From Spartinivicinus marinus (GTDB lineage: Bacteria > Pseudomonadota > Gammaproteobacteria > Pseudomonadales > Zooshikellaceae): a stretch of 64,000 bases of DNA. The first letter of the stretch is position 1; every line of letters begins with the position of its first letter. Shown piece by piece: positions 51,772-62,553 of the stretch. The notes under the pieces are model-generated. The model was given only the letters and a program-made list of their open reading frames with translations, was not told the DNA's origin and did no database searches. The translations under genes and the position numbers were made by a program. The stretch covers positions 186,001-250,000 of the forward strand of contig NZ_JAPJZK010000001.1 in the NCBI RefSeq assembly GCF_026309355.1, read 5' to 3'.

Positions 51772-53061
51772 TTAGTCATCCGGCAGCGCTTTTTGCTGCT
51801 CACTATTTTCATATATCAGTAGCGGCTCTGAATCCCCTTCTATCACCGATTTATCGATGACCACCTTGCTAACATCTTCCTGAGAAGGAATATCATACAT
51901 GGTATCTAAAAGCACTGACTCTAAAATTGAACGCAACCCCCGTGCACCGGTTTTTCGCTCCATCGCCTTTTGAGCAATAGCACTCAAAGCTTCTTCTCTA
52001 AAGTCAATTTCCACCTCTTCCATTTCAAATAACCTGCCATACTGCTTAACTAGCGAGTTTTTCGGCTCAGTCAATATTTGAATCAAGGCGGGCTCATCAA
52101 GCTCATCCAAGGTAGCAATCACTGGCAAACGCCCAACAAACTCAGGAATTAACCCATAACGCACCAAATCTTCTGGCTCAACGTCTTTCAAGGTTTCACC
52201 CACTTTTTTGCTGGTGTCCTTACTCTTCACTTCAGCAGAGAAGCCAATACCACCTTTTTCAGAGCGATCACGAATAACCTTATCTAACCCGGCAAACGCA
52301 CCACCACAGATAAATAAAATATTAGAGGTGTCTACCTGTAGAAACTCTTGCTGAGGATGCTTACGACCGCCTTGAGGTGGCACGGACGCAACAGTTCCTT
52401 CAATCAGTTTTAACAGCGCTTGCTGCACCCCTTCTCCGGATACGTCACGGGTAATAGATGGGTTATCAGACTTACGGGAAATCTTGTCAATTTCATCAAT
52501 GTAAACAATACCCATTTGGGCTTTGTCCACATCATAGTCGCATTTTTGCAGTAACTTCTGAATAATGTTTTCTACATCTTCACCCACATAGCCTGCTTCT
52601 GTCAGGGTAGTGGCATCAGCAATAGTAAAAGGCACATTCAACAACCGAGCCAAGGTCTCAGCCAGCAAAGTTTTACCACTGCCTGTTGGGCCAATCAGCA
52701 AGATGTTACTTTTGCCTAGCTCTACATCTTCTTTCTCTTTCTTGCCGCCTCGCTGTAAGCGTTTATAGTGGTTATACACGGCAACTGAAAGAATCTTCTT
52801 GGCTCTAGACTGGCCTATAACATATTCATCCAGTATTGCATTTATTTCTTTTGGTGTGGGCAATTTGTCGCTAGAACTATCTGGGCTACTCTCCTGCACC
52901 TCTTCACGAATAATATCGTTGCACAGATCTACACACTCGTCACAGATAAATACAGAGGGCCCAGCGATAAGCTTCCTAACCTCATGCTGACTTTTGCCGC
53001 AAAAAGAACAGTAAAGCAGCTTGCCGCTATCTTCACCTTTGCCATTTTTTTCGTCAGTCAT
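51772..53061 (-). CDS. clpX: ClpXP unfoldase subunit ClpX
   Basis: A 429-residue AAA+ unfoldase. The N-terminal zinc finger has [13 protein letters not shown] and ICDECVDLC. Walker A is [15 protein letters not shown], Walker [12 protein letters not shown], and the IGF-type ClpP-binding loop is in [13 protein letters not shown]. It feeds substrates to ClpP, encoded just upstream on the same strand. The order tig-clpP-clpX-lon is the conserved one. Confidence 0.97.
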   Translation of the reverse strand: MTDEKNGKGEDSGKLLYCSFCGKSQHEVRKLIAGPSVFICDECVDLCNDIIREEVQESSPDSSSDKLPTPKEINAILDEYVIGQSRAKKILSVAVYNHYKRLQRGGKKEKEDVELGKSNILLIGPTGSGKTLLAETLARLLNVPFTIADATTLTEAGYVGEDVENIIQKLLQKCDYDVDKAQMGIVYIDEIDKISRKSDNPSITRDVSGEGVQQALLKLIEGTVASVPPQGGRKHPQQEFLQVDTSNILFICGGAFAGLDKVIRDRSEKGGIGFSAEVKSKDTSKKVGETLKDVEPEDLVRYGLIPEFVGRLPVIATLDELDEPALIQILTEPKNSLVKQYGRLFEMEEVEIDFREEALSAIAQKAMERKTGARGLRSILESVLLDTMYDIPSQEDVSKVVIDKSVIEGDSEPLLIYENSEQQKALPDD

Positions 53062-53181
53062 TCTAAATTTCCTACTGAGACAACTATTTCAGCTACATTC
53101 AAAGATGTAGCCTTTGCGCCTAGTTTTCAAGTAGAAGCGTGAAAAACAGAAGGTTTTCCCCTCTGCTACCTTAAGCTTAGA

Positions 53182-53820
53182 TTATTCTGGTACAGCACGC
53201 TTTTCCAGTACTGCATCAACCAAGCCATACTCAACTGATTGAGAAGCACTCATGAAATTATCACGATCAGTATCTTTCTCAATCACATCAAGTGGCTGGC
53301 CAGTATGCTTCGAAAGTACCTGGTTCAGCTTATTCTTTATAGACATGATTTCCTTGGCATGTATTTCAATATCAGAAGCTTGACCTTGGAAACCACCCAA
53401 CGGCTGGTGAATCATGCATCTTGAGTGAGGTAACGCATAACGCTTACCTGCAGCACCACCTGTTAATAACAGTGCACCCATGCTTGCAGCCTGACCAATA
53501 CACATGGTGCTGACATCAGGCTTGATAAACTGCATCGTATCGTAAATAGACATCCCTGCTGTAACAGAACCACCAGGTGAGTTGATATAAAGATGAATAT
53601 CTTTATCAGGGTTTTCAGACTCTAAAAACAGCATTTGAGCCACTACCAAATTGGCCATATGGTCTTCAACCTGGCCTATCAGGAAGATAACCCGTTCTTT
53701 TAATAGCCTTGAGTAGATATCATAGGAACGCTCACCACGTGCTGTCTGTTCAACAACAATAGGCACCAGTCCAGAGTTTACAATGGGGTCGGCATATCCA
53801 CCGGTAATGATTTTAGCCAT
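53182..53820 (-). CDS. clpP: ClpP protease subunit
   Basis: A 212-residue serine protease forming the tetradecameric chamber of ClpXP. Catalytic residues: Ser in [11 protein letters not shown], His in [12 protein letters not shown], and Asp in [12 protein letters not shown]. The N-terminal propeptide region ([20 protein letters not shown]) carries the axial loop. It lies between tig and clpX. A hairpin in the tig-clpP gap may reduce read-through from tig. Confidence 0.97.
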   Translation of the reverse strand: MAKIITGGYADPIVNSGLVPIVVEQTARGERSYDIYSRLLKERVIFLIGQVEDHMANLVVAQMLFLESENPDKDIHLYINSPGGSVTAGMSIYDTMQFIKPDVSTMCIGQAASMGALLLTGGAAGKRYALPHSRCMIHQPLGGFQGQASDIEIHAKEIMSIKNKLNQVLSKHTGQPLDVIEKDTDRDNFMSASQSVEYGLVDAVLEKRAVPE

Positions 53821-53860
53821 TTCGTTGCATCACTCCCTATTTGACGGAGCTGAAATAAAA

Positions 53861-53881
53861 TACCGGTCTAGTGGACCGGTA
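53861..53881 (-). terminator. Hairpin between tig and clpP
   Basis: TACCGGTC, a five-base loop, GACCGGTA, in leftward sense followed by TTTTATTTC. It looks like a working terminator or attenuator 22 bases after the tig stop and 40 before the clpP start. Confidence 0.65.
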
Positions 53882-53902
53882 CTTCAGGAAGGGTTTACAG
53901 GA

Positions 53903-55267
53903 TTAAGCTTCTGCTGCGCCGTCTTCAGTGTTTGCTTCAGACTCTTTTTCAGCCGTATCTTCTTTAGCCTGTGCAGGCTTGATGGCTTCTTCATAGCCAC
54001 AGCTTACTTCTGTTACTTCTGCTTCTTTGAGAATAGTATCAACCACCTGATCTTCCAAGACCAGTGAGCGAACTTCATTAAGCTGTTGCTCATTATTATA
54101 ATACCAGTCAACCACTTGCGCTGGCTCTTGATAAGCAGAAGCGACGTCTTCAATTGTTTCTCTTACCTTGTCTTCATCAACTTCAATATTGCTCGCTTTG
54201 ACTAGCTCACCTACCAGCAAGCCAAGTTTAACGCGCTTTTCTGCTTGCTCTTTAAATAGCTCTGCTGGTAAGTTCTTTGGATCAATTTGCTGGTTACCAC
54301 CAAACTGCTGAACGGCTTGCTCACGTAACCGATCGATTTCACCATCAACCAGCGCCTTTGGTACATCAACCTGATTCGCTTCAAGCAAAGCATCCATGGC
54401 TTGGTTTTTCACTTTAGTCTTGATGGCATGACGAAGCTCTCGCTCCATATTCTTTTGCACTTCCTCACGGAATTTTTCAAGACCACCTTCGGTAACACCA
54501 AACTTAGCGAATAACTCATCATTTAATTCAGGCAAGGTAGCTTCAGCTACTTTCTTGGCTGTAATATCAAAGTCAGCAGACTTACCAGCTAATTCTTCTG
54601 CTTGATAGTCTTCAGGGAAAGTGACTTGAATGGTTTTTTCTTCACCAGCTTTAATACCTTCAGCTTGTTCTTCGAAGCCTGGGATCATACGACCAGAGCC
54701 TAACTCTAACTCATGATTTTCCGCAGAACCGCCTTCGAAAACTTCCCCATCAATTTTACCAACGAAATCAATAGTTACTTGATCGCCATTAGCCGCTTCA
54801 CGATCAACCTCTTTCCAAACCTTATTCTGCTCACGCAAGTTTTCGAGCATTTTGTCTAAATCGGCTTCTGTTACTTCAGCAACAGGCTTTTCAACTTTAA
54901 TATCGGCAAGCGAGGCTAGTTCTATGGCAGGATATACTTCAAACGTAGCAACAAATTCAAAGTCTTCACCCGGTTCCATCTTAGTAGGCTCGACAGAAGG
55001 CATACCGGCTGGATTAAGTGACTGTTGTTGAATCGCTTCAACAAATGAAGCTTGCATTACATCACCTACAACCTCATGACGAGTCGCTTTACCATAGCGG
55101 CGCTTAACTACACTTAAAGGGACTTTGCCAGGACGAAAGCCGTCAATGCGTACCCGCTTGGCAGTCTCTTTAAGCCGCTCCATAACTTTGCTTTCTACCT
55201 GCTCCGCAGGTACAACAATAGTCATGCGACGCTCTAAGCCAGAAGTTGTTTCAAGTGAGACTTGCAT
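53903..55267 (-). CDS. tig: Trigger factor
   Basis: A 454-residue ribosome-bound chaperone and prolyl isomerase. The ribosome-binding signature [20 protein letters not shown] lies near 40-60. The FKBP-type domain covers about 155-240 ([20 protein letters not shown]). A long helical C-terminal cradle follows, ending in an acidic tail. The extra tail after residue 425 (Glu/Ala-rich) is common and not functionally defined. It is the first gene of the tig-clpP-clpX block. Confidence 0.96.
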   Translation of the reverse strand: MQVSLETTSGLERRMTIVVPAEQVESKVMERLKETAKRVRIDGFRPGKVPLSVVKRRYGKATRHEVVGDVMQASFVEAIQQQSLNPAGMPSVEPTKMEPGEDFEFVATFEVYPAIELASLADIKVEKPVAEVTEADLDKMLENLREQNKVWKEVDREAANGDQVTIDFVGKIDGEVFEGGSAENHELELGSGRMIPGFEEQAEGIKAGEEKTIQVTFPEDYQAEELAGKSADFDITAKKVAEATLPELNDELFAKFGVTEGGLEKFREEVQKNMERELRHAIKTKVKNQAMDALLEANQVDVPKALVDGEIDRLREQAVQQFGGNQQIDPKNLPAELFKEQAEKRVKLGLLVGELVKASNIEVDEDKVRETIEDVASAYQEPAQVVDWYYNNEQQLNEVRSLVLEDQVVDTILKEAEVTEVSCGYEEAIKPAQAKEDTAEKESEANTEDGAAEA

Positions 55268-55380
55268 GATTGTTCCTCGTTAAACCTAAAAACTGTTAGA
55301 AGGGCGTAATAAAACAAATTCTCACTCGACTATCAATGGGATAGTCCTATTCCCCTCTAAAATTTCGCCTGTTAACACAA

Positions 55381-55410
55381 AAATGGGGATAAGCACGCTT
55401 ATCCCCATTT
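55381..55410 (-). terminator. Terminator of the tRNA operon
   Basis: A perfect 14-bp stem, AAATGGGGATAAGC and GCTTATCCCCATTT with a two-base centre, in leftward sense followed by TTGTGTT. It lies 9 bases after tRNA-Leu. Confidence 0.88.
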
Positions 55411-55419
55411 CAAATTAAT

Positions 55420-55504
55420 TGGTGCGGAAGGAGAGACTCGAACTCTCACGCCTCGCGGCACTGGAACCTAAATCCAGCGTGTCTACCAATTTCACCACTT
55501 CCGC
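55420..55504 (-). tRNA. tRNA-Leu (anticodon TAG)
   Basis: An 85-base tRNA with encoded CCA and the long variable arm of leucine tRNAs. The acceptor stem is GCGGAAG/CTTCCGC, the anticodon stem-loop CTGGA-TTTAGGT-TCCAG, and the variable arm TGCCGCGAGGCGT. Last gene of the Pro-Arg-His-Leu operon. Confidence 0.97.
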
Positions 55505-55528
55505 TAAAACTTAACAAATTTTCAAATT

Positions 55529-55605
55529 TGGGGTGGACGATGGGATTCGAACCCACGACCGCAGGAGTCACAATCCTGAGCTCTACCAACTGAGCTACGC
55601 CCACC
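55529..55605 (-). tRNA. tRNA-His (anticodon GTG)
   Basis: A 77-base tRNA with encoded CCA. The acceptor stem is GTGGGCG/CGTCCAC and the anticodon loop reads ATTGTGA. The extra 5' G typical of histidine tRNA is encoded at 55605 and faces the discriminator C. Confidence 0.97.
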
Positions 55606-55679
55606 ACTGCACTCGTACAAATCTTACTGCATACTTACTTAGTCTGCATAGCTTTTCAACTATGACTTCACTCGTCTTA

Positions 55680-55756
55680 TGGCGCGCCCGGCAGGACTCG
55701 AACCTGCGACCATCCGCTTAGAAGGCGGATGCTCTATCCAGCTGAGCTACGGGCGC
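55680..55756 (-). tRNA. tRNA-Arg (anticodon TCT)
   Basis: A 77-base cloverleaf with encoded CCA. The acceptor stem is GCGCCCG/CGGGCGC and the anticodon loop CTTCTAA. It reads AGA (and AGG), complementing tRNA-Arg(CCT) at 14826. Confidence 0.97.
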
Positions 55757-55789
55757 CTAACTTACCAGGCTATAGTCTAGAGATCAAGC

Positions 55790-55866
55790 TGGTCGGGGTA
55801 GAGAGATTCGAACTCCCGACATCCTGCTCCCAAAGCAGGCGCGCTACCAGACTGCGCTATACCCCG
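55790..55866 (-). tRNA. tRNA-Pro (anticodon TGG)
   Basis: A 77-base cloverleaf with encoded CCA. The acceptor stem is CGGGGTA/TACCCCG and the anticodon loop TTTGGGA. First gene of the four-tRNA operon, 68 bases downstream of a strong promoter. Confidence 0.97.
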
Positions 55867-55933
55867 CTTGACTCAAGCCACTTCGAAACGCTAGCTTCTT
55901 GGTGAAGCCCGTGCTGCCCGACGAGTGGTGCGC

Positions 55934-55962
55934 ATATTACTGAGACTCCCTGCCGTCGTCAA
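55934..55962 (-). promoter_or_regulatory. Promoter of the Pro-Arg-His-Leu tRNA operon
   Basis: In leftward sense -35 TTGACG, exactly 17 bases, then -10 TAATAT, followed by the GC-rich stretch GCGCACC. Near-consensus boxes plus a GC-rich discriminator are typical of stable-RNA promoters under stringent control. Confidence 0.82.
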
Positions 55963-56162
55963 TGCCTGTTTTGCTTTTTTAGTAAAAAAATCCGTTTATG
56001 ATCAGTACTTAAGCAGCTTTTCATCAATTAAGCACTTACCCAACAAATATTGACTACTCATTTTATTTTAGCTAAGCCAACCCTTACTTTGCCTCCTTGC
56101 CGATTCATGCCACAATTATACCTTTATCACGCTTTCTAAATTGGTAATCTAGAAACCCTCCT

Positions 56163-57020
56163 ATGACCGCACAAATCATTGATGGCCGCGCCATTGCCGC
56201 AGATGTTATTAATAAAGTTGCAGCGGGCGTTGCAGCTCGCACTTCTAAAGGAATTCGTCCCCCTGGGCTAGCTGTAATCCTGGTCGGCGATGACCCTGCC
56301 TCAACTGTCTATGTTGGCAACAAAAAGAAAGCTTGCGAAAAAGCGGGCATTATTTCCAAGTCATTTAATTTGCCCAACTCAACCACTGAACAGGACCTCA
56401 TTGGCGTAATTGACCAACTCAATGAAGACCAGACAGTGGATGGCATATTAGTTCAACTCCCCTTACCTGCCCATATTCAGCCTGAGAAAATCCTAGAGCG
56501 GATTCTCCCTGATAAAGATGTTGATGGCTTCCATCCTTACAATATGGGTCGTCTAGCAACTCGAATGCCTCTACTTAGACCTTGCACCCCCAAAGGGATT
56601 ATGACTTTATTGGAAACAACAGGTGTAGACTTGCATGGTATGCATGCAGTCATTGTTGGCGCCTCCAATATTGTTGGCCGCCCCATGAGCTTAGAGCTTT
56701 TATTAGCTGGCAGCACTGTCACCACTTGCCATCGTTTTACTAAAGACTTAGCAGGTGAAGTCTGTCGTGGTGATATTGTGGTGGTAGGCGTTGGAAAACC
56801 AGGACTTGTTAAAGGCGAATGGATTAAACCTGGCGCCATTGTTATCGATGTAGGGATTAACCGCCTGGATGATGGAAGCTTAGTGGGTGATGTAGAATTT
56901 ACTGTAGCCAAACAGCGAGCAGGTTGGATTACTCCTGTACCTGGCGGTGTTGGGCAGATGACAGTCGCCACCCTGATTGAAAACACCTACTATGCGGCAA
57001 CTGAATTACATAACTATTAA
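56163..57020 (+). CDS. folD: Methylenetetrahydrofolate dehydrogenase / cyclohydrolase
   Basis: A 285-residue bifunctional folate enzyme interconverting methylene-, methenyl- and formyl-tetrahydrofolate. [14 protein letters not shown] carries the catalytic Tyr and Lys. [27 protein letters not shown], the NADP loop [13 protein letters not shown] and [18 protein letters not shown] follow. The ribosome site is unremarkable. It diverges from the tRNA operon and ends at a hairpin shared with cysS. Confidence 0.96.
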   Translation: MTAQIIDGRAIAADVINKVAAGVAARTSKGIRPPGLAVILVGDDPASTVYVGNKKKACEKAGIISKSFNLPNSTTEQDLIGVIDQLNEDQTVDGILVQLPLPAHIQPEKILERILPDKDVDGFHPYNMGRLATRMPLLRPCTPKGIMTLLETTGVDLHGMHAVIVGASNIVGRPMSLELLLAGSTVTTCHRFTKDLAGEVCRGDIVVVGVGKPGLVKGEWIKPGAIVIDVGINRLDDGSLVGDVEFTVAKQRAGWITPVPGGVGQMTVATLIENTYYAATELHNY

Positions 57021-57052
57021 TACCTAACTGTCAACTTACCCAATGCAGATAC

Positions 57053-57081
57053 AACAAAGGCCGTATAATATGGCCTTTGTT
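57053..57081. terminator. Bidirectional hairpin between folD and cysS
   Basis: AACAAAGGCC, a nine-base loop, GGCCTTTGTT: a perfect 10-bp stem between the convergent stops. The rightward tail GGTTTC is short and the leftward tail is GTATC. Confidence 0.7.
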
Positions 57082-57107
57082 GGTTTCGTAGAAAACCCTA
57101 CCAGTAT

Positions 57108-58493
57108 TTACCGATCAAGTTTCCAGGTTGTTCCTTCACGGCTATCTTCCAGTACCACTCCCATGGCCTGTAACTCATCACGGACACGGTCCGCCTCAGC
57201 CCAATTCTTTTCAGCCCGTGCTTGATTACGACAAGCAATCAACTGCTCAATTTGCTCAGCATCAACCGCTTGCTCTCCACCACCTTTAAAGAAAGTTTCA
57301 GGTTCTTGCTGGAGAATACCTAGCACATCCCCTAACTGTTTCAGCTCACCCGCCAAAACAGTAGCTTGCTCAAGCTGATTAACCTTACGCATTCGATTAA
57401 CTTCACGAGCTAAGTCATACATAACCGCTAACGCTTCTGGCGTATTAAAGTCATCATCCATGACCTGGTTAAAGCGCTCAGTAAACTGACTGGTAACCAC
57501 CTCAGGCGACAGATCTAGTCCACGTAATGCCGTATAAAGGCGTTCCAGCCCACTAAACGCTTCATCAATACTGGTTTCGGTATAATTCATTGGGCTACGG
57601 TAATGACTAGCCAATAAATAAAACCGCACCAATTCAGCAGGATGCTTCGCCAAAATATCACGAATTGTAAAAAAGTTACCCAGTGACTTGGACATTTTTT
57701 CATCGTTTAGGCGCAAAGGGCCAGCATGCATCCAGGTATTAGCGTATTTTTCACCAGTTGCCGCTTCCGATTGAGCAATTTCATTTTCATGATGAGGAAA
57801 CTTAAGGTCTGGCCCGCCACCATGAATATCAAAGGTATTACCCAAGCAGCAGGTAGACATTGCTGAACACTCAATATGCCAGCCTGGCCGGCCTTTGCCC
57901 CAAGGCGAATCCCACGCAGGCTCGCCAGGCTTAGCTGCTTTCCACAACGCAAAATCCAGTGGATTTCGTTTTGCTTCCCCCACGTCAACCCGAGCACCCG
58001 AGCGTAGCTCATCCAGCACCTTGCCAGAAAGCCGACCATAGCTGTCGAACTTTTCTACCACATAATAAACATCGCCATTGTCAGCCGGATATGCCATGCC
58101 GTTATTGATTAGAGTTTCCACCATGGCAATGATTTGATCAATATACTCAGTGGCTTTGGGTTCAAGACTCGGCTTCTGAATACCCAGCGCAGCAAAATCC
58201 TCATCCATCGCGCCAACAAAGCGATCAACCAGCAACTGCCAGTCTTCATTATTTTCCTGGGCACGGCGAATAATTTTGTCGTCAATATCCGTGATATTAC
58301 GGATATAGTTAATGTCGTAACCTTTTGCTCGCAAATAACGAGCAATAACATCAAAAGCAACGAACACCCGACCATGTCCAAGGTGACAGTAATCGTATAC
58401 TGTCATCCCACACACATACATGGATATTTTTCCAGGTACCAATGGCTGAAAAGTTTCTTTTTTTCGGGTAAGAGAGTTATAAATTTGCAACAC
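57108..58493 (-). CDS. cysS: Cysteinyl-tRNA synthetase
   Basis: A 461-residue class I synthetase charging tRNA-Cys. MYVCGMTVYDYCHLGHGR holds a zinc cysteine and the HIGH-type motif (HLGH). ECSAMSTCCLG and the histidine-rich GGGPDLKFPHHENEIAQSEA region follow, with KMSKSLGN as the KMSKS loop near 265. Length equals that of E. coli CysRS (461). It is adjacent to glnS on the same strand. Confidence 0.97.
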   Translation of the reverse strand: MLQIYNSLTRKKETFQPLVPGKISMYVCGMTVYDYCHLGHGRVFVAFDVIARYLRAKGYDINYIRNITDIDDKIIRRAQENNEDWQLLVDRFVGAMDEDFAALGIQKPSLEPKATEYIDQIIAMVETLINNGMAYPADNGDVYYVVEKFDSYGRLSGKVLDELRSGARVDVGEAKRNPLDFALWKAAKPGEPAWDSPWGKGRPGWHIECSAMSTCCLGNTFDIHGGGPDLKFPHHENEIAQSEAATGEKYANTWMHAGPLRLNDEKMSKSLGNFFTIRDILAKHPAELVRFYLLASHYRSPMNYTETSIDEAFSGLERLYTALRGLDLSPEVVTSQFTERFNQVMDDDFNTPEALAVMYDLAREVNRMRKVNQLEQATVLAGELKQLGDVLGILQQEPETFFKGGGEQAVDAEQIEQLIACRNQARAEKNWAEADRVRDELQAMGVVLEDSREGTTWKLDR

Positions 58494-58517
58494 GCTAATT
58501 TATCCTTCTTTTAGCTT

Positions 58518-60221
58518 TTAGCTTTCACTGCTTTTTTCAATCTTGGCCCAGGAGTCACGCAACGTGACTGTCCGGTTAAATACGCGCTGTCCAGACTTAG
58601 CGGCTTTACTATCCAAACAGAAGTAACCTTCACGCTCAAACTGATAGGCCTGCTGCGGTGAGGCAGTAGCCAAGCCTGGCTCCAAACGACAGTTTTCTAA
58701 TACGGTCAATGACTCAGGGTTAAGGAAGTCTTTAAAATCTGCTTCTTTATGGCCATCAGGGTTTGGATCATTAAATAACCTATCATACAGGCGCACTTCA
58801 GCAGGAATTGAGTGCTCAACCGTTACCCAGTGAATCACCCCCTTCACTTTACGCCCTTCTGGATCTTTGCCTAATGTTTCAGCATCATAGCTACAACGCA
58901 GCTCAACTATATCCCCTGCCTCATCTTTAATGACCTCATCACATCGAACCACATAAGCATTACGCAACCGCACCTCTTTACCTAGTACCAGGCGCTTAAA
59001 CTTCTTGTTTGCTTGCTCTTTAAAGTCTTCTTGATCAATATAAATTTCTCTGGCAAATGGCAATTCACGAGTACCCCGACTCTCATCTTGAGGGTGTACT
59101 GGTGCTTTCAGCATTTCTACCTGACCTTCTGGGTAATTTTCAATCACCACTTTTAAGGGTCTTAATACTGCCATTGCCCGAGGCGCATGTTGGTTTAGAT
59201 CATCTCTTAAGGCATGCTCCAGCATGGCAACATCAACCACCCCATCGCTTCTAGTGACACCAATCGCATCACAAAAGTTACGCACCGCTGTTGGCGTGTA
59301 ACCTCGTCTCCGCATGCCAGCAATAGTTGGCATTCTGGGGTCATCCCAGCCATCAACAATTTGCTCATCTACTAGCTGCTTTAACTTACGTTTACTGGTG
59401 ACGGTGTAATTCAAATTCAGCCGAGCAAACTCGATTTGCTGAGGATGGCATGGCACATCCAAATAATCCAAAAACCAATCATAAAGTGGCCGGTGATCTT
59501 CAAACTCTAAAGTACAAATCGAATGAGTAATGCCTTCAATTGCATCAGAAATACCATGAGCAAAATCGTACATGGGATAAATACACCACTTATCGCCTGT
59601 TTGATGGTGCTCAACTTTACGAATACGATAAATAATGGGGTCTCGCAAATTCATATTTGGCGAGGCCATATCAATTTTTGCTCGAAGCACATGAGCGCCT
59701 TCATCAAACTCGCCCTGTTTCATTTGCTCAAACAACGCCAAGTTTTCTTCAATTGAACGCTCACGGTATGGGCTGTTTCTGCCTGGTTCAGTCAGGGTAC
59801 CGCGATACGCTCTTGCATCGTCAGCTGACAGACTACAAACATAGGCCTTGCCTGCTTTAATCAGGTCAATTGCATACTGATAAAACTGATCAAAATAGCT
59901 GGAAGCAAAACGAGCCTCTCCCTGCCATTGGAATCCTAACCACTCAACATCTTGCTTGATGGACTCAATATACTCCTGCTCTTCTTTCTCAGGATTAGTG
60001 TCATCAAAACGCAGATTACAAGCACCGCCGTTGCGCTCAGCCAAACCGAAGTTAAGACAGATAGACTTCGCATGACCGATATGCAAGTAGCCATTTGGTT
60101 CTGGTGGAAAGCGTGTCTGAACCTGGCCATCATTTTTATTAGCCGCCAGATCACGGTCCACTATTTGTTGAATAAAGTTAGTTGGTTTCACCACATTATT
60201 TTCAGTGTCGTTTGTAGCCAT
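58518..60221 (-). CDS. glnS: Glutaminyl-tRNA synthetase
   Basis: A 567-residue class I synthetase charging tRNA-Gln. [19 protein letters not shown] holds the HIGH motif; [12 protein letters not shown] is the KMSKS-type loop; the C-terminal beta-barrels ([20 protein letters not shown] onward) read the anticodon. The ATG at 60221 fits the family start (then [20 protein letters not shown]); a GTG 18 bases earlier is an alternative. Transcription may start in the palindrome at 60340. Confidence 0.96.
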   Translation of the reverse strand: MATNDTENNVVKPTNFIQQIVDRDLAANKNDGQVQTRFPPEPNGYLHIGHAKSICLNFGLAERNGGACNLRFDDTNPEKEEQEYIESIKQDVEWLGFQWQGEARFASSYFDQFYQYAIDLIKAGKAYVCSLSADDARAYRGTLTEPGRNSPYRERSIEENLALFEQMKQGEFDEGAHVLRAKIDMASPNMNLRDPIIYRIRKVEHHQTGDKWCIYPMYDFAHGISDAIEGITHSICTLEFEDHRPLYDWFLDYLDVPCHPQQIEFARLNLNYTVTSKRKLKQLVDEQIVDGWDDPRMPTIAGMRRRGYTPTAVRNFCDAIGVTRSDGVVDVAMLEHALRDDLNQHAPRAMAVLRPLKVVIENYPEGQVEMLKAPVHPQDESRGTRELPFAREIYIDQEDFKEQANKKFKRLVLGKEVRLRNAYVVRCDEVIKDEAGDIVELRCSYDAETLGKDPEGRKVKGVIHWVTVEHSIPAEVRLYDRLFNDPNPDGHKEADFKDFLNPESLTVLENCRLEPGLATASPQQAYQFEREGYFCLDSKAAKSGQRVFNRTVTLRDSWAKIEKSSES

Positions 60222-60339
60222 AATAATTAAAAGCTTCACCTCACGGGGCTAGCATTCGCCCGTAAATTTTGATTGATTGCTTTTCGCCACACATAGCACA
60301 CTTATCGTTTGGATAAAATGTTCCGTAGCATAAGCAAAA

Positions 60340-60354
60340 CGGTTATTATAACCG
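60340..60354 (-). promoter_or_regulatory. Palindrome with the glnS -10 box
   Basis: CGGTTAT-T-ATAACCG is a perfect palindrome. On the leftward strand it contains a consensus TATAAT (60350-60345), about 120 bases before the glnS start. The overlap suggests a repressor or RNA structure acting at the glnS promoter. No clear -35 was found. Confidence 0.45.
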
Positions 60355-60372
60355 CCAATGAATCCAGATAAG

Positions 60373-60405
60373 AAGCAATCTTTAGGCTTTACCTAAAAAT
60401 TGCTT
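60373..60405. terminator. Terminator-like hairpin in the glnS/ppiB divergent spacer
   Basis: AAGCAAT-C-TTTAGG, a five-base loop, CCTAAA-A-ATTGCTT: 13 pairs and one mismatch, followed rightward by TATTATTTATT. It lies 118 bases before the ppiB start, so it may be a leader attenuator or the end of an unseen small RNA. Confidence 0.55.
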
Positions 60406-60522
60406 TATTATTTATTAAATATTGAGCAGTTGTAATTACAGCTTTTTTCAACATGAGCTGGCTAATAGATTGACTGATCAACTTGCAGCTCTTCATCCAT
60501 TTAACCTGTTTAAGGCACTACC

Positions 60523-61020
60523 ATGATCGTTCTTCACACCAACCTTGGTGACATTAAGCTAGAACTTAACCACGAAAAAGCGCCAAAAACCGCGGCTAAC
60601 TTTGAAGAATACGTAAAAAGTGGTCACTATAACGGTACTATTTTCCATCGCGTCATTAAAGATTTCATGATTCAAGGTGGTGGTTTTGAACCTGGCATGA
60701 ATCAAAAAGAAACTCGCGACACTATTGAAAATGAAGCCGACAACGGCCTTGCGAATAAAAAAGGCTCTATCGCAATGGCTAGAACTAATGACCCTCACTC
60801 AGCCTCCGCTCAATTTTTCATTAACACCGTTGATAACGACTTTCTTAACTTCCGCTCTAAATCACCAGATGGATGGGGATATGCTGTATTTGGAGAGGTG
60901 GTTGACGGTATGGATGTTGTGGAAAAAATTCGTGCAGTTGCCACAGGTTCTGCTGGATTTCACCAAGACGTCCCCAAAGAAGATGTGATTATTGAGTCCG
61001 CTGAAATCGTTGCAGAGTAA
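60523..61020 (+). CDS. ppiB: Cytoplasmic peptidyl-prolyl isomerase B (cyclophilin)
   Basis: A 165-residue cyclophilin without a signal peptide. [19 protein letters not shown] holds the catalytic Arg and Phe-Met-Gln residues; [18 protein letters not shown] and [18 protein letters not shown] follow. It speeds proline isomerisation in the cytoplasm. Two bases separate its stop from the lpxH start, so the pair is one operon, as in Pseudomonas. Confidence 0.96.
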   Translation: MIVLHTNLGDIKLELNHEKAPKTAANFEEYVKSGHYNGTIFHRVIKDFMIQGGGFEPGMNQKETRDTIENEADNGLANKKGSIAMARTNDPHSASAQFFINTVDNDFLNFRSKSPDGWGYAVFGEVVDGMDVVEKIRAVATGSAGFHQDVPKEDVIIESAEIVAE

Positions 61021-61022
61021 CA

Positions 61023-61754
61023 ATGTCAACGCTGTTTATTTCTGACTTACACTTACAAGCAGAGCGCCCGGAAATTGTTCGGGCGTTTTTGCAATTTCTT
61101 GCCCAGCAAACTCAAGGCATTGATAGCCTCTATATTTTAGGGGACTTTTTTGAAGTATGGCTGGGTGATGATGCCGTTCAGCCAGCTCATCAGCCTATCT
61201 TGGCTAGCCTGAAAAATCTAAGCGAGCAGTTGCCTATTTACTTTATGCACGGCAATCGTGATTTTTTAATCGGCGAGCAGTTTTGTCAATTAACGGGTTG
61301 TCAGCTACTTAACGACCCAACTGTCGTCGACTTATATGGCCAACAAGTCTTATTGATGCACGGCGATAGTCTCTGTACAAAAGATGCTGAATACATGGCC
61401 TTTCGCCAACAGTTTCGTCATCCAGAGATGATCAAGAAACTGCTTGCCATGTCAATTCCAGAACGCATTGCACTTGGCCAGCAGCTTCGTCAACAAAGCC
61501 AAACAGCCGGGCAGCAAAAATCGCTGGAGATAATGGATGTAACGCCAGAAGAAGTACTTCAGGTGATGGCTGATCACCAAGTGGAGATCATGATTCATGG
61601 CCATACTCATCGTCCGAATATTCATGATTTAACTGGGCTAAATGGAAAACCTGGCAAACGGATAGTACTGGGTGACTGGGATAACAATGGCTGGGTATTG
61701 CGTTGGCAGCTGGATGGTCAATATCAGCTGGATTCTTTTCCTATCAATCTATAA
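61023..61754 (+). CDS. lpxH: UDP-2,3-diacylglucosamine hydrolase LpxH
   Basis: A 243-residue metallophosphoesterase of lipid A synthesis, forming lipid X from UDP-2,3-diacylglucosamine at the inner membrane. Metal-site motifs: FISDLHLQAERP, LGDFFEVWLGDD, MHGNRDFLIG, MHGDSLC and IHGHTHRPN. Length matches E. coli LpxH (240). It is co-transcribed with ppiB. Confidence 0.96.
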   Translation: MSTLFISDLHLQAERPEIVRAFLQFLAQQTQGIDSLYILGDFFEVWLGDDAVQPAHQPILASLKNLSEQLPIYFMHGNRDFLIGEQFCQLTGCQLLNDPTVVDLYGQQVLLMHGDSLCTKDAEYMAFRQQFRHPEMIKKLLAMSIPERIALGQQLRQQSQTAGQQKSLEIMDVTPEEVLQVMADHQVEIMIHGHTHRPNIHDLTGLNGKPGKRIVLGDWDNNGWVLRWQLDGQYQLDSFPINL

Positions 61755-61932
61755 CTTTCCTATCAACCCATAGTAGGTATCGCAAAAATACTTCTAGCTA
61801 AGTTCCTTCTTCCCCTCCAGGTTGTCGCAAAAGGGGGCAGAAAGTAAATTTAGTGTCCGATATGGAATAACAGGCTATTCTTCCGCCACTCTTGAAGGGC
61901 CTTCCCTGGCCCATCAACCAATAAATAGCTTT

Positions 61933-62553
61933 TTATGACTCAGCGGTAACAGCTTCTAGCGGCCCACTGTGAAAACGAAATTCGTCGTCTAAAGCCAACA
62001 CCAGTGCCTGCTCTTTTTCCGCAAATAAAGCCACTCGCTCATCAATCGGCTCACCAGCTGCTTCAATTGCCAGGGTTAAATAGTCTTGGAAATGCCGTGA
62101 CTCTGACTTAAGTAATGAGAGATAAAACTTAGTCAGCTCTTCATCAAGATAAGGGGCAAGTTTTTCAAACCGCTCACAAGAACGCGCCTCAATAAACGCG
62201 CCCACAATAAGTGTATCAACCAGTCTGGCTGGCTCATGGGTTCTTACCAGCTTGCGCAACTCTCCTGCATAGCGGGAAGGGCTGAGGTGGGAGTACTCTA
62301 TACCCCGCTTCACCATAATAGCCAGCACCTGCTCAAAGTGCCGTAACTCTTCTCTGGCTAACCGAGACATTTTATTTAACAAATCAACTTTATCCACATA
62401 GCGAAACATCAAGTTTAATGCCGTAGCGGCTGCTTTTTTCTCGCAATGGGCATGATCAATCAGCAAAACCTCAGGATGCTGTAACGCAGCAGACACCCAG
62501 CTAGCTGGGGTTTCACACAACAAAAAGTCTTTTAGCTCAGGTAACTGTTTCAT
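61933..62553 (-). CDS. miaE: tRNA 2-methylthio-N6-isopentenyl adenosine hydroxylase MiaE
   Basis: A 206-residue non-heme diiron monooxygenase that hydroxylates the modified adenosine-37 of tRNAs reading U-starting codons. Ferritin-like ligands are visible: HCEKKAAATAL, REELRHFEQVL (Glu-X2-His), EARSCERFEKL and ESRHFQDYLTL. It is a single gene converging on lpxH. The enzyme requires oxygen, so the host is expected to grow aerobically at least at times. Confidence 0.92.
   Translation of the reverse strand: MKQLPELKDFLLCETPASWVSAALQHPEVLLIDHAHCEKKAAATALNLMFRYVDKVDLLNKMSRLAREELRHFEQVLAIMVKRGIEYSHLSPSRYAGELRKLVRTHEPARLVDTLIVGAFIEARSCERFEKLAPYLDEELTKFYLSLLKSESRHFQDYLTLAIEAAGEPIDERVALFAEKEQALVLALDDEFRFHSGPLEAVTAES

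Larger units (their letters stand above)
60222..60522. other. Divergent region between glnS and ppiB
   Basis: 301 bases with two notable elements: a 15-bp perfect palindrome holding a leftward -10 box (60340-60354) and a strong terminator-like hairpin (60373-60405). No gene was seen. Confidence 0.5.
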
